The notes: a model not told the origin generated them from the sequence alone. 21,633 nt of DNA from Clostridia bacterium (GCA_017454425.1 JAFTCZ010000005.1:1-21633), one strand, 5' to 3'. Counted from the first letter of the stretch, positions 6,901 to 14,393 are shown. Numbers and translations are program-made.

Positions 6901-8457
6901 TTAGGCTTTTATGCTGTCTAGTTTTATTGTTTTTGTGTCATGCACCATATCGGCAAAATCGTTTTCGTGGCTTACATAAACAACCGAACCCAAAAATTCG
7001 TTTATGGCACGCGCAAGAACTTTTTTTGCCTTAACATCAAGGTGATTGGTTGGCTCGTCCAAAAACAGCACATTGCATGGGCTTTGCCCAATAAGACAAA
7101 GTTGAATTTTGCATTGCTCGCCACCACTTAATGATTTGATGGGCTGAAGTTGTTTTTTTGTAGAAAGCCCAAATTTTGCAAGGGCCGAGCGAATTGCTTT
7201 TTGTTCGAGTTTTGGATAAAAAAACGAAACTTCATCAATTGCTGTCCATTCATCATTTGCAAATTTGTGGTCTTGCTCATAATAACCAAACACAACATTG
7301 TTGTTAATGTTTATTGTGCCATCAAGTTGTTTAATTTCGCCCAAAATGGTCTTAAACAAAGTTGTTTTGCCCACACCATTAAAGCCACTTATGCGTATTT
7401 TTTCACCATTCAACAGCGAAAAAGATATTCCTTTTACCAATGGCGAAGTATATCCAATAGAAAGGTTTTTGACAACAATAAGAGAACGATTGTCAATTTT
7501 GCGATACCTAAACACAATGTCGGGTGGGACACTTTCTTCAATTTCATCAAGAAGGTTTTCCTGAATTTTTGCAAGTGTCTTTTTTCGGCTTTTTGCCATA
7601 TTGGCAGTGCTTGCTCGTGCGCTATTGCGTGCGATGTAATCTTCTAGTTTTTTTATTTGCTGTTGTTGTTCTTGTGCGGCTTTGTTGTGTTGGTTTATAT
7701 ATTCGTCACGAACACGCAAATATTGATTGTAGTCACCATGATATTCGTGAATTGTTTGCATATCTATTGCCCAAATTTTATTAACAACTTCATTAAGAAA
7801 AGGAATATCATGGCTTACAATAAGATAGCAACCATTATATTCTTTTAAGAATTTTGTCAGCCACTCAATATGTTGTGTGTCCAAAAAGTTTGTTGGTTCG
7901 TCCAAAATTAATAGTTCAGGTTGTTCTAGCAAAAGTTTGCACAAGGTGACTTTTACTCGCTGTCCGCCCGAAAGTTTGCCAAGTTTTGTTTCCATTTTAT
8001 AGTCCGCAACTCCAAGCCCACAGGCTACTTTTTGAATTTGAGAAGGGATAGAGTAATAATTGTGTTCATTAAGCGTGTCAAAAAGACGCCCCGAAAGTTT
8101 CATCAGCCTTTCAATTTCTTGCGGGTCGGTGGCCAAAGAAAGTAGGGCATTGGTTTGTTCGAAGCGGTCTTCTATTTCCAAAAGGTTGTCAAACGCGCTT
8201 TCTAGATAAGCATAAACAGATAGGTTTTCATCAAGTTTTGCAAATTGGTCAAGATAGCCTACTTTTACATCTTTGTCCCACACAACATCACCGCCGTCTG
8301 AGAGTATTGTGCCATTAAGAATGTTAATAAGAGTAGATTTTCCTGTGCCATTTTCACCAACAAGACCAATTTTGTCGCCTTTGTTGATTTGCAAGTTTAC
8401 ATCTTTGTAAAGCGAGCGTTCACCAAACCCATGTGCCAAATTTTTTATTGTTAGCAT
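6901..8457 (-). CDS. ABC-F family ATPase
   Basis: A 518-residue protein with two ABC domains and no membrane segments, as in ABC-F proteins, which act on the ribosome in translation quality control or antibiotic protection rather than in transport. Domain 1: Walker A GENGTGKST (34-42), LSGGQ (162-166), LILDEPTN (183-190), H-loop SHD (215-217). The linker at about 245-310 is charged and helical (ARASTANMAKSRKK), as in YbiT-like members. Domain 2: Walker A GFNGVGKTT (358-366), LSGGE (443-447), LFLDEPTNHLD (464-474), SHE (496-498). The start codon has an AAAGG Shine-Dalgarno eight bases upstream. It lies 64 bases after the XRE gene but a terminator separates them. Whether it is housekeeping or resistance-type cannot be decided here. 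Confidence 0.93.
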   Translation of the reverse strand: MLTIKNLAHGFGERSLYKDVNLQINKGDKIGLVGENGTGKSTLINILNGTILSDGGDVVWDKDVKVGYLDQFAKLDENLSVYAYLESAFDNLLEIEDRFEQTNALLSLATDPQEIERLMKLSGRLFDTLNEHNYYSIPSQIQKVACGLGVADYKMETKLGKLSGGQRVKVTLCKLLLEQPELLILDEPTNFLDTQHIEWLTKFLKEYNGCYLIVSHDIPFLNEVVNKIWAIDMQTIHEYHGDYNQYLRVRDEYINQHNKAAQEQQQQIKKLEDYIARNSARASTANMAKSRKKTLAKIQENLLDEIEESVPPDIVFRYRKIDNRSLIVVKNLSIGYTSPLVKGISFSLLNGEKIRISGFNGVGKTTLFKTILGEIKQLDGTININNNVVFGYYEQDHKFANDEWTAIDEVSFFYPKLEQKAIRSALAKFGLSTKKQLQPIKSLSGGEQCKIQLCLIGQSPCNVLFLDEPTNHLDVKAKKVLARAINEFLGSVVYVSHENDFADMVHDTKTIKLDSIKA

Positions 8458-8492
8458 ATATTGTACCTTTGTTTTTTATTTGCAAGACATTC

Positions 8493-8515
8493 AAAACCCC
8501 GCGCAAAGCACGGGG
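8493..8515 (-). terminator. Intrinsic terminator of the XRE gene
   Basis: Read on the minus strand, an 8-bp GC-rich stem CCCCGTGC / GCGCGGGG (one T-G pair) with loop TTT, followed by a short TTTT. It lies in the 64 bases between the XRE gene and the ABC-F gene. The T run is short, so some read-through into ABC-F is possible; I see no clear separate ABC-F promoter. Confidence 0.7.
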
Positions 8516-8521
8516 CAAGGT

Positions 8522-9430
8522 TTATAAATCTTGAATAATATTTTCGTTTTTTGTTTTGTTAAAAGGTTTTGTTTGCGGTGGCAAAGAGGTTGTTTTGCTT
8601 TCCTCGGCCTTTTGCTTGGTTGGGTTTATTTCTTCAAAAGACATTTGCCTGTTGTCTTCTTGTTGTGCTACTTCTTCTTTTATTTCGTCTTTTTCGTGTT
8701 TTTTTGCTTTTAATTCGGCTTGTTTTGCTTTCTTTTCGGCAAGTTTTTCTTTGCGTTTTTGCCCAATCTCTTTTTTGTATTCGCGCTTTGCACGGATTGT
8801 TGCTGGGTCGTGCGATTTGTTTTTAAGAACCAAACTGCCTGCCAAAATAACGCCAAGCTGAAGTGGTGCACCAATCAAAAAGACTTGCCAGAAGCTAATG
8901 TCACACAACACAAGTTGTACAAACACACTGCCAAGTGCCGTCCACAAAAGTAGTGATATGTACACAAATGTGTGATATACCTTTCCCCAAAGGCTGTTAA
9001 ATATTATTGCAAGCACAAAAGAGGCCGGAATGGCCCAAACAAACGCAATCCACATTGTAGGAATGTCGTTTTGGGTAAACACAAACAAGCACACTGCTGC
9101 CACCCATACCGCAAGAATGCTTAAAAGTGAAATAATCAGCCTGCTGTATCTATATCTGCTAACATGTTGAACAATAGGTGCGACCTCAGGGGCTTCTTCT
9201 ACCACATCTTCATTGTTTTCGTGCTCTTCGGTTACCAAATAATCCAGCCTAACACTATACAAATTTGCCAATTTGCACAAAACATCAACGCTTGGCATAC
9301 TTTCGCCGCTTTCCCATTTTGACACCGATTTGTCCGAAAAGTCTAGTTTGTATGCAACCTCTCGTTGTGTCATATTATTCTTTTTTCGCAAGTCCGCAAG
9401 GTTCTTGCCAATAATCTCGTTAATTTCCAT
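8522..9430 (-). CDS. XRE-type HTH membrane protein with charged C-terminal tail
   Basis: A 302-residue protein from the preferred start. Residues of about 5-65 are a Cro/CI-type helix-turn-helix (LRKKNNMTQREVAYKL, SDKSVSKWESGESMPS). About 25 acidic residues follow, then four hydrophobic segments (about 97-117, 127-147, 153-174 and 180-202). The C-terminal 100 residues are strongly charged, with KRKEKLAEKKAKQAELKAKK likely helical or coiled-coil. It therefore looks like a membrane-tethered regulator; its signal and targets are unknown. Two ATGs exist, at 9436 and 9430. I choose 9430 because the -10 box ends directly before 9436 and the predicted transcription start falls exactly on the A of the 9430 codon. 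No good Shine-Dalgarno is present, so the mRNA is probably leaderless. Confidence 0.85.
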   Translation of the reverse strand: MEINEIIGKNLADLRKKNNMTQREVAYKLDFSDKSVSKWESGESMPSVDVLCKLANLYSVRLDYLVTEEHENNEDVVEEAPEVAPIVQHVSRYRYSRLIISLLSILAVWVAAVCLFVFTQNDIPTMWIAFVWAIPASFVLAIIFNSLWGKVYHTFVYISLLLWTALGSVFVQLVLCDISFWQVFLIGAPLQLGVILAGSLVLKNKSHDPATIRAKREYKKEIGQKRKEKLAEKKAKQAELKAKKHEKDEIKEEVAQQEDNRQMSFEEINPTKQKAEESKTTSLPPQTKPFNKTKNENIIQDL

Positions 9431-9436
9431 ACGCAT

Positions 9437-9465
9437 ATTTTACCACATATTGTATATTAAAACAA
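9437..9465 (-). promoter_or_regulatory. Promoter of the XRE gene, leaderless geometry
   Basis: On the minus strand, -35 TTGTTT (9460-9465), a 17-base spacer and an extended -10 TGG-TAAAAT (hexamer 9437-9442). Six bases separate the -10 from the ATG at 9430, the same distance as at folD. Confidence 0.7.
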
Positions 9466-9590
9466 GCGTATTTATGCGGATTTTTCAAAAAATTCCACTC
9501 TCGTTAGAGCGATTTTTTATTCTCTCGCGGTAGTAGAACACACTCTAAAAAATATGTTTTCAACATTATACAACAAAATTTGTAACTCTC

Positions 9591-9619
9591 TTGATTAAAT
9601 ATTGTTCAATTAATATAAT
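9591..9619 (+). promoter_or_regulatory. Promoter of the structured RNA / glycolipid operon
   Basis: -35 TTGATT (9591-9596), a 17-base spacer and a perfect -10 TATAAT (9614-9619). Transcription should start near 9626, about 310 bases before the first gene of the operon. The 9466-9590 stretch before it shows nothing I can name. Confidence 0.75.
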
Positions 9620-9625
9620 AATCGT

Positions 9626-9895
9626 ATCAAAGTCGTTGGGGGAATGTTTTGGGCAGACGCAAAATAGTCGGGCATTCTTATGGATAATTGCACTTATCCA
9701 ATACTTAATGAATTTGATTGTTAATTACACACAATAATGCAATAAAATTTTTAGAGGTAATTTGCGTTGTTGACACATACCATGGTTTGGTAGGTGGTGT
9801 GAGTGTGACCTTGGCTCACTTTGTGCGTTCTTTCTGGCGAATGGTTCGCTGTTAATTTGTGTGGCTCATCTCGTAACTTGCTTATGAGATGTTTT
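9626..9895 (+). ncRNA. Candidate structured leader RNA or independent small RNA
   Basis: About 270 bases with a promoter at one end and a terminator-like hairpin at the other, and no credible ORF. Hairpins seen by eye: GAATG+TTTTG paired with CAAAA and CATTC (9642-9677); a 7-bp perfect stem TGGATAA / TTATCCA (9681-9700); ATTGT / ACAAT (9717-9735); CACA+TACCA with TGGTA and TGTG (9774-9801); GTGAG / CTCAC (9799-9819, overlapping the previous one by TGTG, so partly exclusive); GGCGAA / TTCGCT (9836-9850); and the 10-bp terminal stem (9867-9891). I recognise no known riboswitch, T-box, 6S, tmRNA, SRP RNA or RNase P signature. It is either a cis-regulatory leader of the downstream lipid operon or a separate small RNA. 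No conservation data are available, so this is a structural inference. Confidence 0.5.
9867..9895 (+). terminator. Terminator-like hairpin upstream of the glycolipid operon (possible attenuator)
   Basis: A 10-bp stem CATCTCGTAA / TTATGAGATG (9867-9876 with 9882-9891, one G-U pair) around the loop CTTGC, followed by TTTT. The T tract is short. It ends about 30 bases before the GGAGG Shine-Dalgarno of the first operon gene, the usual place for an attenuator. Confidence 0.55.
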
Positions 9896-9936
9896 CATAT
9901 AAAGATACAAATGACAAATATATCGGAGGCGCGATA

Positions 9937-10557
9937 TTGTTAAAACTCAAAGGATATGTTTATGCTTTGTGTATATCACTATTAGTGCTTTTTGCAATTA
10001 ATGCAAGTTTGTCACTTAGTGGTGTGTGCAGTTTTGGCGTGTGGTATGCGTTTTATATTATGATGTTGGGTACCGCCGTTTTGTTTCTTATTGACACAAT
10101 AGTAGCCCTTGTTGTTCAAAGACTTCCACAAAAATGGGTTAATCCTTATTTTTGGGGTTATAAAATATTTAAGTTCGAACGCAAGATGTACGAGTTTTTT
10201 GGCATACGCAAATGGAAAGACAAAATTCCCGAAATGGGTGGCGCGCTAAAAAAATTTAGCAAGTCACACCTTCAAAGTCATACACCTCAGTATGTCTATC
10301 ATTTTATTAGCGAAACAATTTATGGTGAGATGTCGCATACATATTCAATAATTGCAGGGGCATTAATATTCTTAATTTTACCGTATTATGTCTTCAATTT
10401 TGCTTTGCCATTGTTTTTAATCAACTTTGTATTAAATCTTTTGCCTGCTATGGTGCAAAGATATACTCGTCCAAAACTTATCAAAATGTATCAGCGAATG
10501 TTAGACCAAACTCAAAAAATGTTGTATAATGATGAACAAGAGCAAACAGTTGGTTAA
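9937..10557 (+). CDS. CrtO-family (glycosyl-4,4'-diaponeurosporenoate acyltransferase-like) membrane protein
   Basis: A 206-residue membrane protein related to CrtO, which in staphylococci acylates a glycosylated carotenoid in staphyloxanthin synthesis. Shared landmarks: the NPYFWGYKIFKFERKMYEFF segment followed by RKWKDKIPE (about 69-99), an ExxxxExxH motif (Glu126, Glu131, His134) and QRYTRPKL near the C-terminus (174-181). Hydrophobic segments lie at about 7-27, 38-62 and 137-170. Start: I choose TTG at 9937 because a GGAGG Shine-Dalgarno lies seven bases upstream; the in-frame ATG at 9889 lies within the terminator-like stem. It is the first gene of a six-gene operon with glycosyltransferases and PlsC-like acyltransferases. 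No carotenoid genes are present, so the acceptor is probably another glycolipid (inference). Confidence 0.75.
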   Translation: MLKLKGYVYALCISLLVLFAINASLSLSGVCSFGVWYAFYIMMLGTAVLFLIDTIVALVVQRLPQKWVNPYFWGYKIFKFERKMYEFFGIRKWKDKIPEMGGALKKFSKSHLQSHTPQYVYHFISETIYGEMSHTYSIIAGALIFLILPYYVFNFALPLFLINFVLNLLPAMVQRYTRPKLIKMYQRMLDQTQKMLYNDEQEQTVG

Positions 10558-10578
10558 AAAATTTGAGGGAGGATTTTT

Positions 10579-10989
10579 ATGAGTGAACAATTGTACTATA
10601 CAAACATTGGTGAGCCTTTTGTGATAGAACTCGAGCGAGATGATAACAACATTTTTGTTTTGCGTGCCATGGCCCTGCCTGTTGATATGGGTATTATGAT
10701 GGGTAGTTCGAAGTTCCGTGTTGTCGAAGATGTTTGTCAACTTTACAACATCGAAACAAACGAGGCTTTTCGCGGCCAAGCCGTAGGGCATACTTTGTTG
10801 TGTTTGTCCGAAGGAATTGCAAGTACACTTGGGGCAAAATTTGTAGAAATTGAGGTTATGCCAATAGGGGTTAGCCGCAGATACTTAAATGGCTTTTTTC
10901 ACAAGCACAAATATGAAGATTTGCCACAATCCGAAGACCGTATGCGCAAAGATTTGCAAAAAAACCCGGTTACCACTTTATCTAGATAA
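10579..10989 (+). CDS. GNAT-fold acetyl/acyltransferase-like protein
   Basis: A 136-residue soluble protein. The central part shows the GNAT acyl-CoA-binding pattern: an ETNEAFRGQAVGHTLL segment (about 59-74, RGQxVG replacing the usual RxxGxG), an amphipathic helix, then a beta strand FVEIEV and a closing helix RRYLNGFFHKHKYE. The N-terminal part is not distinctive. A strong GAGGGAGG Shine-Dalgarno precedes the ATG. It sits 21 bases after the CrtO-like gene and 15 before the first PlsC-like gene, so it is firmly inside the operon. Its substrate is unknown; acylation of a sugar or amino-lipid intermediate would fit the context, but this is inference. Confidence 0.7.
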   Translation: MSEQLYYTNIGEPFVIELERDDNNIFVLRAMALPVDMGIMMGSSKFRVVEDVCQLYNIETNEAFRGQAVGHTLLCLSEGIASTLGAKFVEIEVMPIGVSRRYLNGFFHKHKYEDLPQSEDRMRKDLQKNPVTTLSR

Positions 10990-11004
10990 TATTGTAGGAA
11001 AGCA

Positions 11005-11781
11005 ATGAAAAAAAAGAAAGTTTATTTTTATCACACATATGAAGATGAAATATTGCAGAATAATACCTGTCCACCCATAATAGATGAAAAGTACAGGTAT
11101 TTGCCTCGCAATTTTTTTGTCAAATTGTGGTCGTGGTTTTATTATAGGATAATTATATTTCCAATTGGGTGGCTTTATTGCAAAATAAAACGAATAAAAT
11201 ATGTTGGCCTAGATAAAATTCGCAAATGCAAAACTGGATATTTTGTTTATGCAAATCATACACACCAATTTGGTGATGTGTTTTCACCTTCAATGCTTAC
11301 GCCCACGCGCAAACCCTATCTGGTGGTAAATCCGCAAAACCTAAACATACCAGTGCTTGGCTCGTCAACAAAATATCTTGGCGCAATGCCCTTGCCACAG
11401 GGTATTGGGGCTCACAAAAATTTCTTAAATGCAATAGAATATCGCCTAAAACAAAAGCACGGCATAATTATTTATCCCGAGGCAAAACTTTGGCCCTATT
11501 ATACACAAATTAGGCCATATGACGACACAGCATTTAGATATCCTATTAAATACATGGTGCCAACCTTTTGTGTTACAACAACTTATCAAACACAAAAAAA
11601 TGGCAAATGTCGCATAATTGTGTATGTTGATGGCCCATACAATTTTGATAAAAATTTATCAGCAAAGCAAAATCAAGCCCAGTTGTATCAAAAAGTTAAA
11701 ACAACAATGCAAGACCGCGCCCGCAAAAGTGATTTTAAGGTATGTGAATATGTGCGAATAGAGGAGAAGATTCATGATTAA
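11005..11781 (+). CDS. PlsC-like lysophospholipid acyltransferase (first copy)
   Basis: A 258-residue protein of the LPLAT/AGPAT superfamily, which transfers acyl groups from acyl-ACP or acyl-CoA to hydroxyls of lipid intermediates at the inner face of the membrane. A hydrophobic segment lies at about 38-60. The usual HX4D catalytic motif reads NHTHQFGD (residues 84-91), in which His85 and Asp91 are five apart and His87 and Asp91 three apart. Block III is IIYPEAKLWPYY (Glu159). The motif spacing is unusual but the arrangement resembles NHT...GD proteins of Firmicutes. The Shine-Dalgarno is AGGAAA. The last eight bases overlap the start of the first GT8 gene, so translation is coupled. It is probably an acyltransferase of the operon's glycolipid product. 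Confidence 0.82.
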   Translation: MKKKKVYFYHTYEDEILQNNTCPPIIDEKYRYLPRNFFVKLWSWFYYRIIIFPIGWLYCKIKRIKYVGLDKIRKCKTGYFVYANHTHQFGDVFSPSMLTPTRKPYLVVNPQNLNIPVLGSSTKYLGAMPLPQGIGAHKNFLNAIEYRLKQKHGIIIYPEAKLWPYYTQIRPYDDTAFRYPIKYMVPTFCVTTTYQTQKNGKCRIIVYVDGPYNFDKNLSAKQNQAQLYQKVKTTMQDRARKSDFKVCEYVRIEEKIHD

Positions 11782-12601
11782 TTTGATGTATTCTGGCAAC
11801 TACAAAATGTTTGACGGCATGATAATCTCATTGTTAAGCATAACAAAATATACCAAACAACCATTAAATGTATTTTTGCTTACCGGTGATTATGTTGACC
11901 TAAACCCCAAATTTGTTGGGTTTGATGAAAATCAAATTAAATTTTTAGATGACATAGTAAAAAAAACCAATCCCCAAAGCAAAGTACAAAAAATTGACCT
12001 CAGTAGTTATCATGATATGTTTGCAAAATCCGCAAATGTTGGCAGTAAATACAGCATTTATTCGATGATGCGCTTGCTTGCCGACAAACTTGATTTGCCA
12101 GACAAAATATTATATCTAGATACCGATGTTGTGGCTTATCACGACATAACCGAACTTTGGAATATGGACATAACAAATTTTGAACTAGCAATAGCAAAAG
12201 ATTATTATGGCAAAGTGTTTTTGGGTCCAAGTTATTTTAATTCGGGCGTAATGCTTATAAATCTTGCAAAAATAAAAGAAACAAAGCTTTTTGAAAAAGC
12301 AATGCAAATGTGCATGGATAAAAAAATGCTTTTGCCCGACCAATCAGCATTAAACAAATACGCCAAACACAAAAGATATTTGCCAACACGATTTAACAGC
12401 CAAAAAAAGTTATATCCCGATACGGTGCTTAGGCACTTTTCAATGACAATTAAATTTCTTCCAAAATTTCACACAATTAATATCAAACCATGGAATATCC
12501 AAATGGTGCATGAAAAATATAAATGTTATGAGTTTGATGATATTTTGGGTGAATATCAGGTCTTATTAAAAAAATATAAACAGGAGTTTAAGTATGAATA
12601 A
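11774..12601 (+). CDS. Glycosyltransferase family 8 protein (first copy)
   Basis: A 275-residue retaining glycosyltransferase that uses a nucleotide sugar, typically UDP-Glc or UDP-Gal, with Mn2+. GT8 landmarks: the metal-binding DxD motif in LYLDTDVVAYHDI (Asp116, Asp118), FNSGVMLINL (155-164), the LLPDQSALN loop (186-194) and a C-terminal H...KPWN segment (residues of about 233-241). No membrane segment or signal peptide is present, so it acts from the cytoplasm. It overlaps the preceding PlsC-like gene and the following GT8 gene by eight bases each, indicating tight coupling. The neighbouring acyltransferases suggest a lipid-linked acceptor. The sugar and acceptor cannot be read from the sequence. 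Confidence 0.9.
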   Translation: MINLMYSGNYKMFDGMIISLLSITKYTKQPLNVFLLTGDYVDLNPKFVGFDENQIKFLDDIVKKTNPQSKVQKIDLSSYHDMFAKSANVGSKYSIYSMMRLLADKLDLPDKILYLDTDVVAYHDITELWNMDITNFELAIAKDYYGKVFLGPSYFNSGVMLINLAKIKETKLFEKAMQMCMDKKMLLPDQSALNKYAKHKRYLPTRFNSQKKLYPDTVLRHFSMTIKFLPKFHTINIKPWNIQMVHEKYKCYEFDDILGEYQVLLKKYKQEFKYE

Positions 12602-13505
12602 CACAGTTCCAGTATTTTTTGCAAGTGACAAAAATTATTTGCCTTGTTTGTCGGTTGCAATCAAGTCTTTGCTTGCTAATATCTCACGAGAAAACAATTA
12701 TCACATTTATGTTCTCACACCCGACATTACACAAGAACAACTTATGGAAGATTTTGAGATAATCCCGGGCAATGTGCAAATTAAGGCAGTAAACATAAAC
12801 AACAAAATAGATACAATAAAGGAAAACGCGCAGTTGCGAGATTATTATTCTTTGTCAATTTATTCAAGACTTTTTATTCCCGAGATGTTTCCGCAATATG
12901 ACAAAGTTGTTTATCTAGATTGTGATGTTATTGTAAACACAGATATTGCAAAAATGCATCAAATAAACATAGGCAACAATTTTCTTGGTTGTGTGTTAGA
13001 TAAGGCCGTTGTCAATTCACCCGAATTTATCGAATATGTTATTAAGCACATAGGTTGTGATAATGACAAACAATATTTCAATTCGGGCGTGTTGCTTATG
13101 AACAACACTCGTTGCCGCCAAAGTGGAATGCTGCAAGCTTTTTATGATTGGCTTTTGCACAACAATTCGACAGTGGCCCCTGACCAAGATTTTCTTAATG
13201 TATATTGCAAAAATCAAGTAACATATCTTCCGGCTGGCTGGGACGAAATGCCAATTGCAAACAAATTAAATGATAAAGATTTGTTTATTATTCACTTCAA
13301 TATGTTTTCAAAACCATGGAAATATAAAGGTGTTATGTACGAAGATTATTTTTGGAAACATGCAAAAGATTCAAAATATCATGACGATTTTATAAAACAG
13401 CGAGATGCCTACACACAAGAGCAAAAACAAGCTGACACGCAGGCGATGATTGCTTTGCTTGAAAATGCCTTAAAAATTGCGCGCAAATATGACAAAATAT
13501 CATAA
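12594..13505 (+). CDS. Glycosyltransferase family 8 protein (second copy)
   Basis: A 303-residue GT8 enzyme in tandem with the previous one. It starts with the usual strand VPVFFASDKNYLPCLSVAIKSLL, and shows RLFIPEMFPQYDKVVYLDCDVIV with DxD at Asp109/Asp111, FNSGVLLMNN (162-171), VAPDQDFLN (195-203) and IIHFNMFSKPWKY (232-244), which is closer to the textbook GT8 pattern than the first copy. The last 40 residues are charged and helical. The two proteins are clearly related but well diverged, which suggests consecutive sugar additions rather than a recent duplication. The ATG overlaps the end of the first GT8 gene by eight bases; an AGGAG Shine-Dalgarno lies inside that gene. Confidence 0.92.
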   Translation: MNNTVPVFFASDKNYLPCLSVAIKSLLANISRENNYHIYVLTPDITQEQLMEDFEIIPGNVQIKAVNINNKIDTIKENAQLRDYYSLSIYSRLFIPEMFPQYDKVVYLDCDVIVNTDIAKMHQINIGNNFLGCVLDKAVVNSPEFIEYVIKHIGCDNDKQYFNSGVLLMNNTRCRQSGMLQAFYDWLLHNNSTVAPDQDFLNVYCKNQVTYLPAGWDEMPIANKLNDKDLFIIHFNMFSKPWKYKGVMYEDYFWKHAKDSKYHDDFIKQRDAYTQEQKQADTQAMIALLENALKIARKYDKIS

Positions 13506-13535
13506 AAACATCACTTAAGCGCCAAGGAGAAAAAT

Positions 13536-14393
13536 ATGGAAAACCAATCACAAAAACCACAACTTGCACCTGACCGAGTAGAAGTGCTAAACAAAATTAA
13601 AGAATATGAAAGAATAGGCAATTTTAACACCGATGTCGAAAACGACCCTCCCGCACCCGTGCTGATGCCAAATGAGATAGATTATTTGCAAAAGAAATTA
13701 TCTACAAAATTCAAGCGCAAAATTGCATACACGGGGGCTGCAAAATTTCTTAAGGGTGCGATAAAAAATAGAATGCTTATCATAAAAGAAATTAAGGGGC
13801 TAGAAAATTGGTCAAGTATTGAGGGCGGAGCAGTTATCACCTCAAATCACTTTAATCCAATGGAAAGCTTTGCAATGCATTATGCGTATATGCAAACCGG
13901 CAAACAAAAGAAAAAGCGCTTTTATCGTGTCATTCGTGAAGGCAACTATACAGCACCCCCAGGGCCGTTTGGCAACATAATGAAATATTGCGATACCTTG
14001 CCACTATCAAGCAACAAGCAAACAATGGTCAACTTTATGAGGTCGGTTGATACTTTGCTTGCAAAAGGCAATTATGTGTTAATTTATCCCGAACAGGCAA
14101 TGTGGTGGAACTATAAAAAACCTCGTCCACACAAAGACGGAGCCTACAAAATTGCCGTGCGCAACAATGTGCCTATTGTGCCTGTGTTTATCACCATGAA
14201 AGATAGTGACTTATATGGTCCTGATGGATATCCAATTCAAGAATACACAATCAATGTTTTTAAGCCTATCTATCCCGACCCAAACAAATCAAAAGCTCAA
14301 AACATTGAGGATATGTTAGCTCAAAACGAGCAACTTTGCAGTGAGTGTTATGAAAAAACTTATGGCATACCTCTAGAGTATGACACAGAATAG
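13536..14393 (+). CDS. PlsC-like lysophospholipid acyltransferase (second copy)
   Basis: A 285-residue LPLAT-superfamily protein, last in the operon. The catalytic-motif region reads NHFNPMES (104-111), so the HX4D aspartate is replaced by Glu110 with correct spacing. Block III is LIYPEQAMWW (182-191, Glu186), followed by RPHKDGAYKIA and NNVPIVPVFITM, which match the family's C-terminal half well. The first 60 residues are a charged, soluble extension. An AAGGAG Shine-Dalgarno precedes the ATG, 30 bases after the second GT8 gene. It is the only gene in the window ending in TAG. HX4E would be expected to weaken or alter the catalytic dyad, so activity needs testing; the rest of the fold looks intact. 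Confidence 0.82.
   Translation: MENQSQKPQLAPDRVEVLNKIKEYERIGNFNTDVENDPPAPVLMPNEIDYLQKKLSTKFKRKIAYTGAAKFLKGAIKNRMLIIKEIKGLENWSSIEGGAVITSNHFNPMESFAMHYAYMQTGKQKKKRFYRVIREGNYTAPPGPFGNIMKYCDTLPLSSNKQTMVNFMRSVDTLLAKGNYVLIYPEQAMWWNYKKPRPHKDGAYKIAVRNNVPIVPVFITMKDSDLYGPDGYPIQEYTINVFKPIYPDPNKSKAQNIEDMLAQNEQLCSECYEKTYGIPLEYDTE

Noticed and set aside
7150..7647. Open 165-codon frame on the plus strand
   Set aside because: It is antisense to conserved ABC-F motifs and its composition is unlike a real protein.
9626..9895. Known RNA classes (6S, tmRNA, SRP RNA, RNase P, TPP, lysine, cobalamin or T-box elements)
   Set aside because: Their signature core sequences, as I remember them, are absent; only general hairpin structure is supported.
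9889..9936. ATG at 9889 as start of the CrtO-like gene
   Set aside because: It lies in the 3' arm of the terminator-like hairpin and lacks a Shine-Dalgarno; TTG at 9937 has GGAGG at ideal distance.
9937..14393. Staphyloxanthin-type carotenoid pathway
   Set aside because: Only the CrtO-like acyltransferase resembles it; no squalene/phytoene synthase, desaturase or aldehyde dehydrogenase genes are present.
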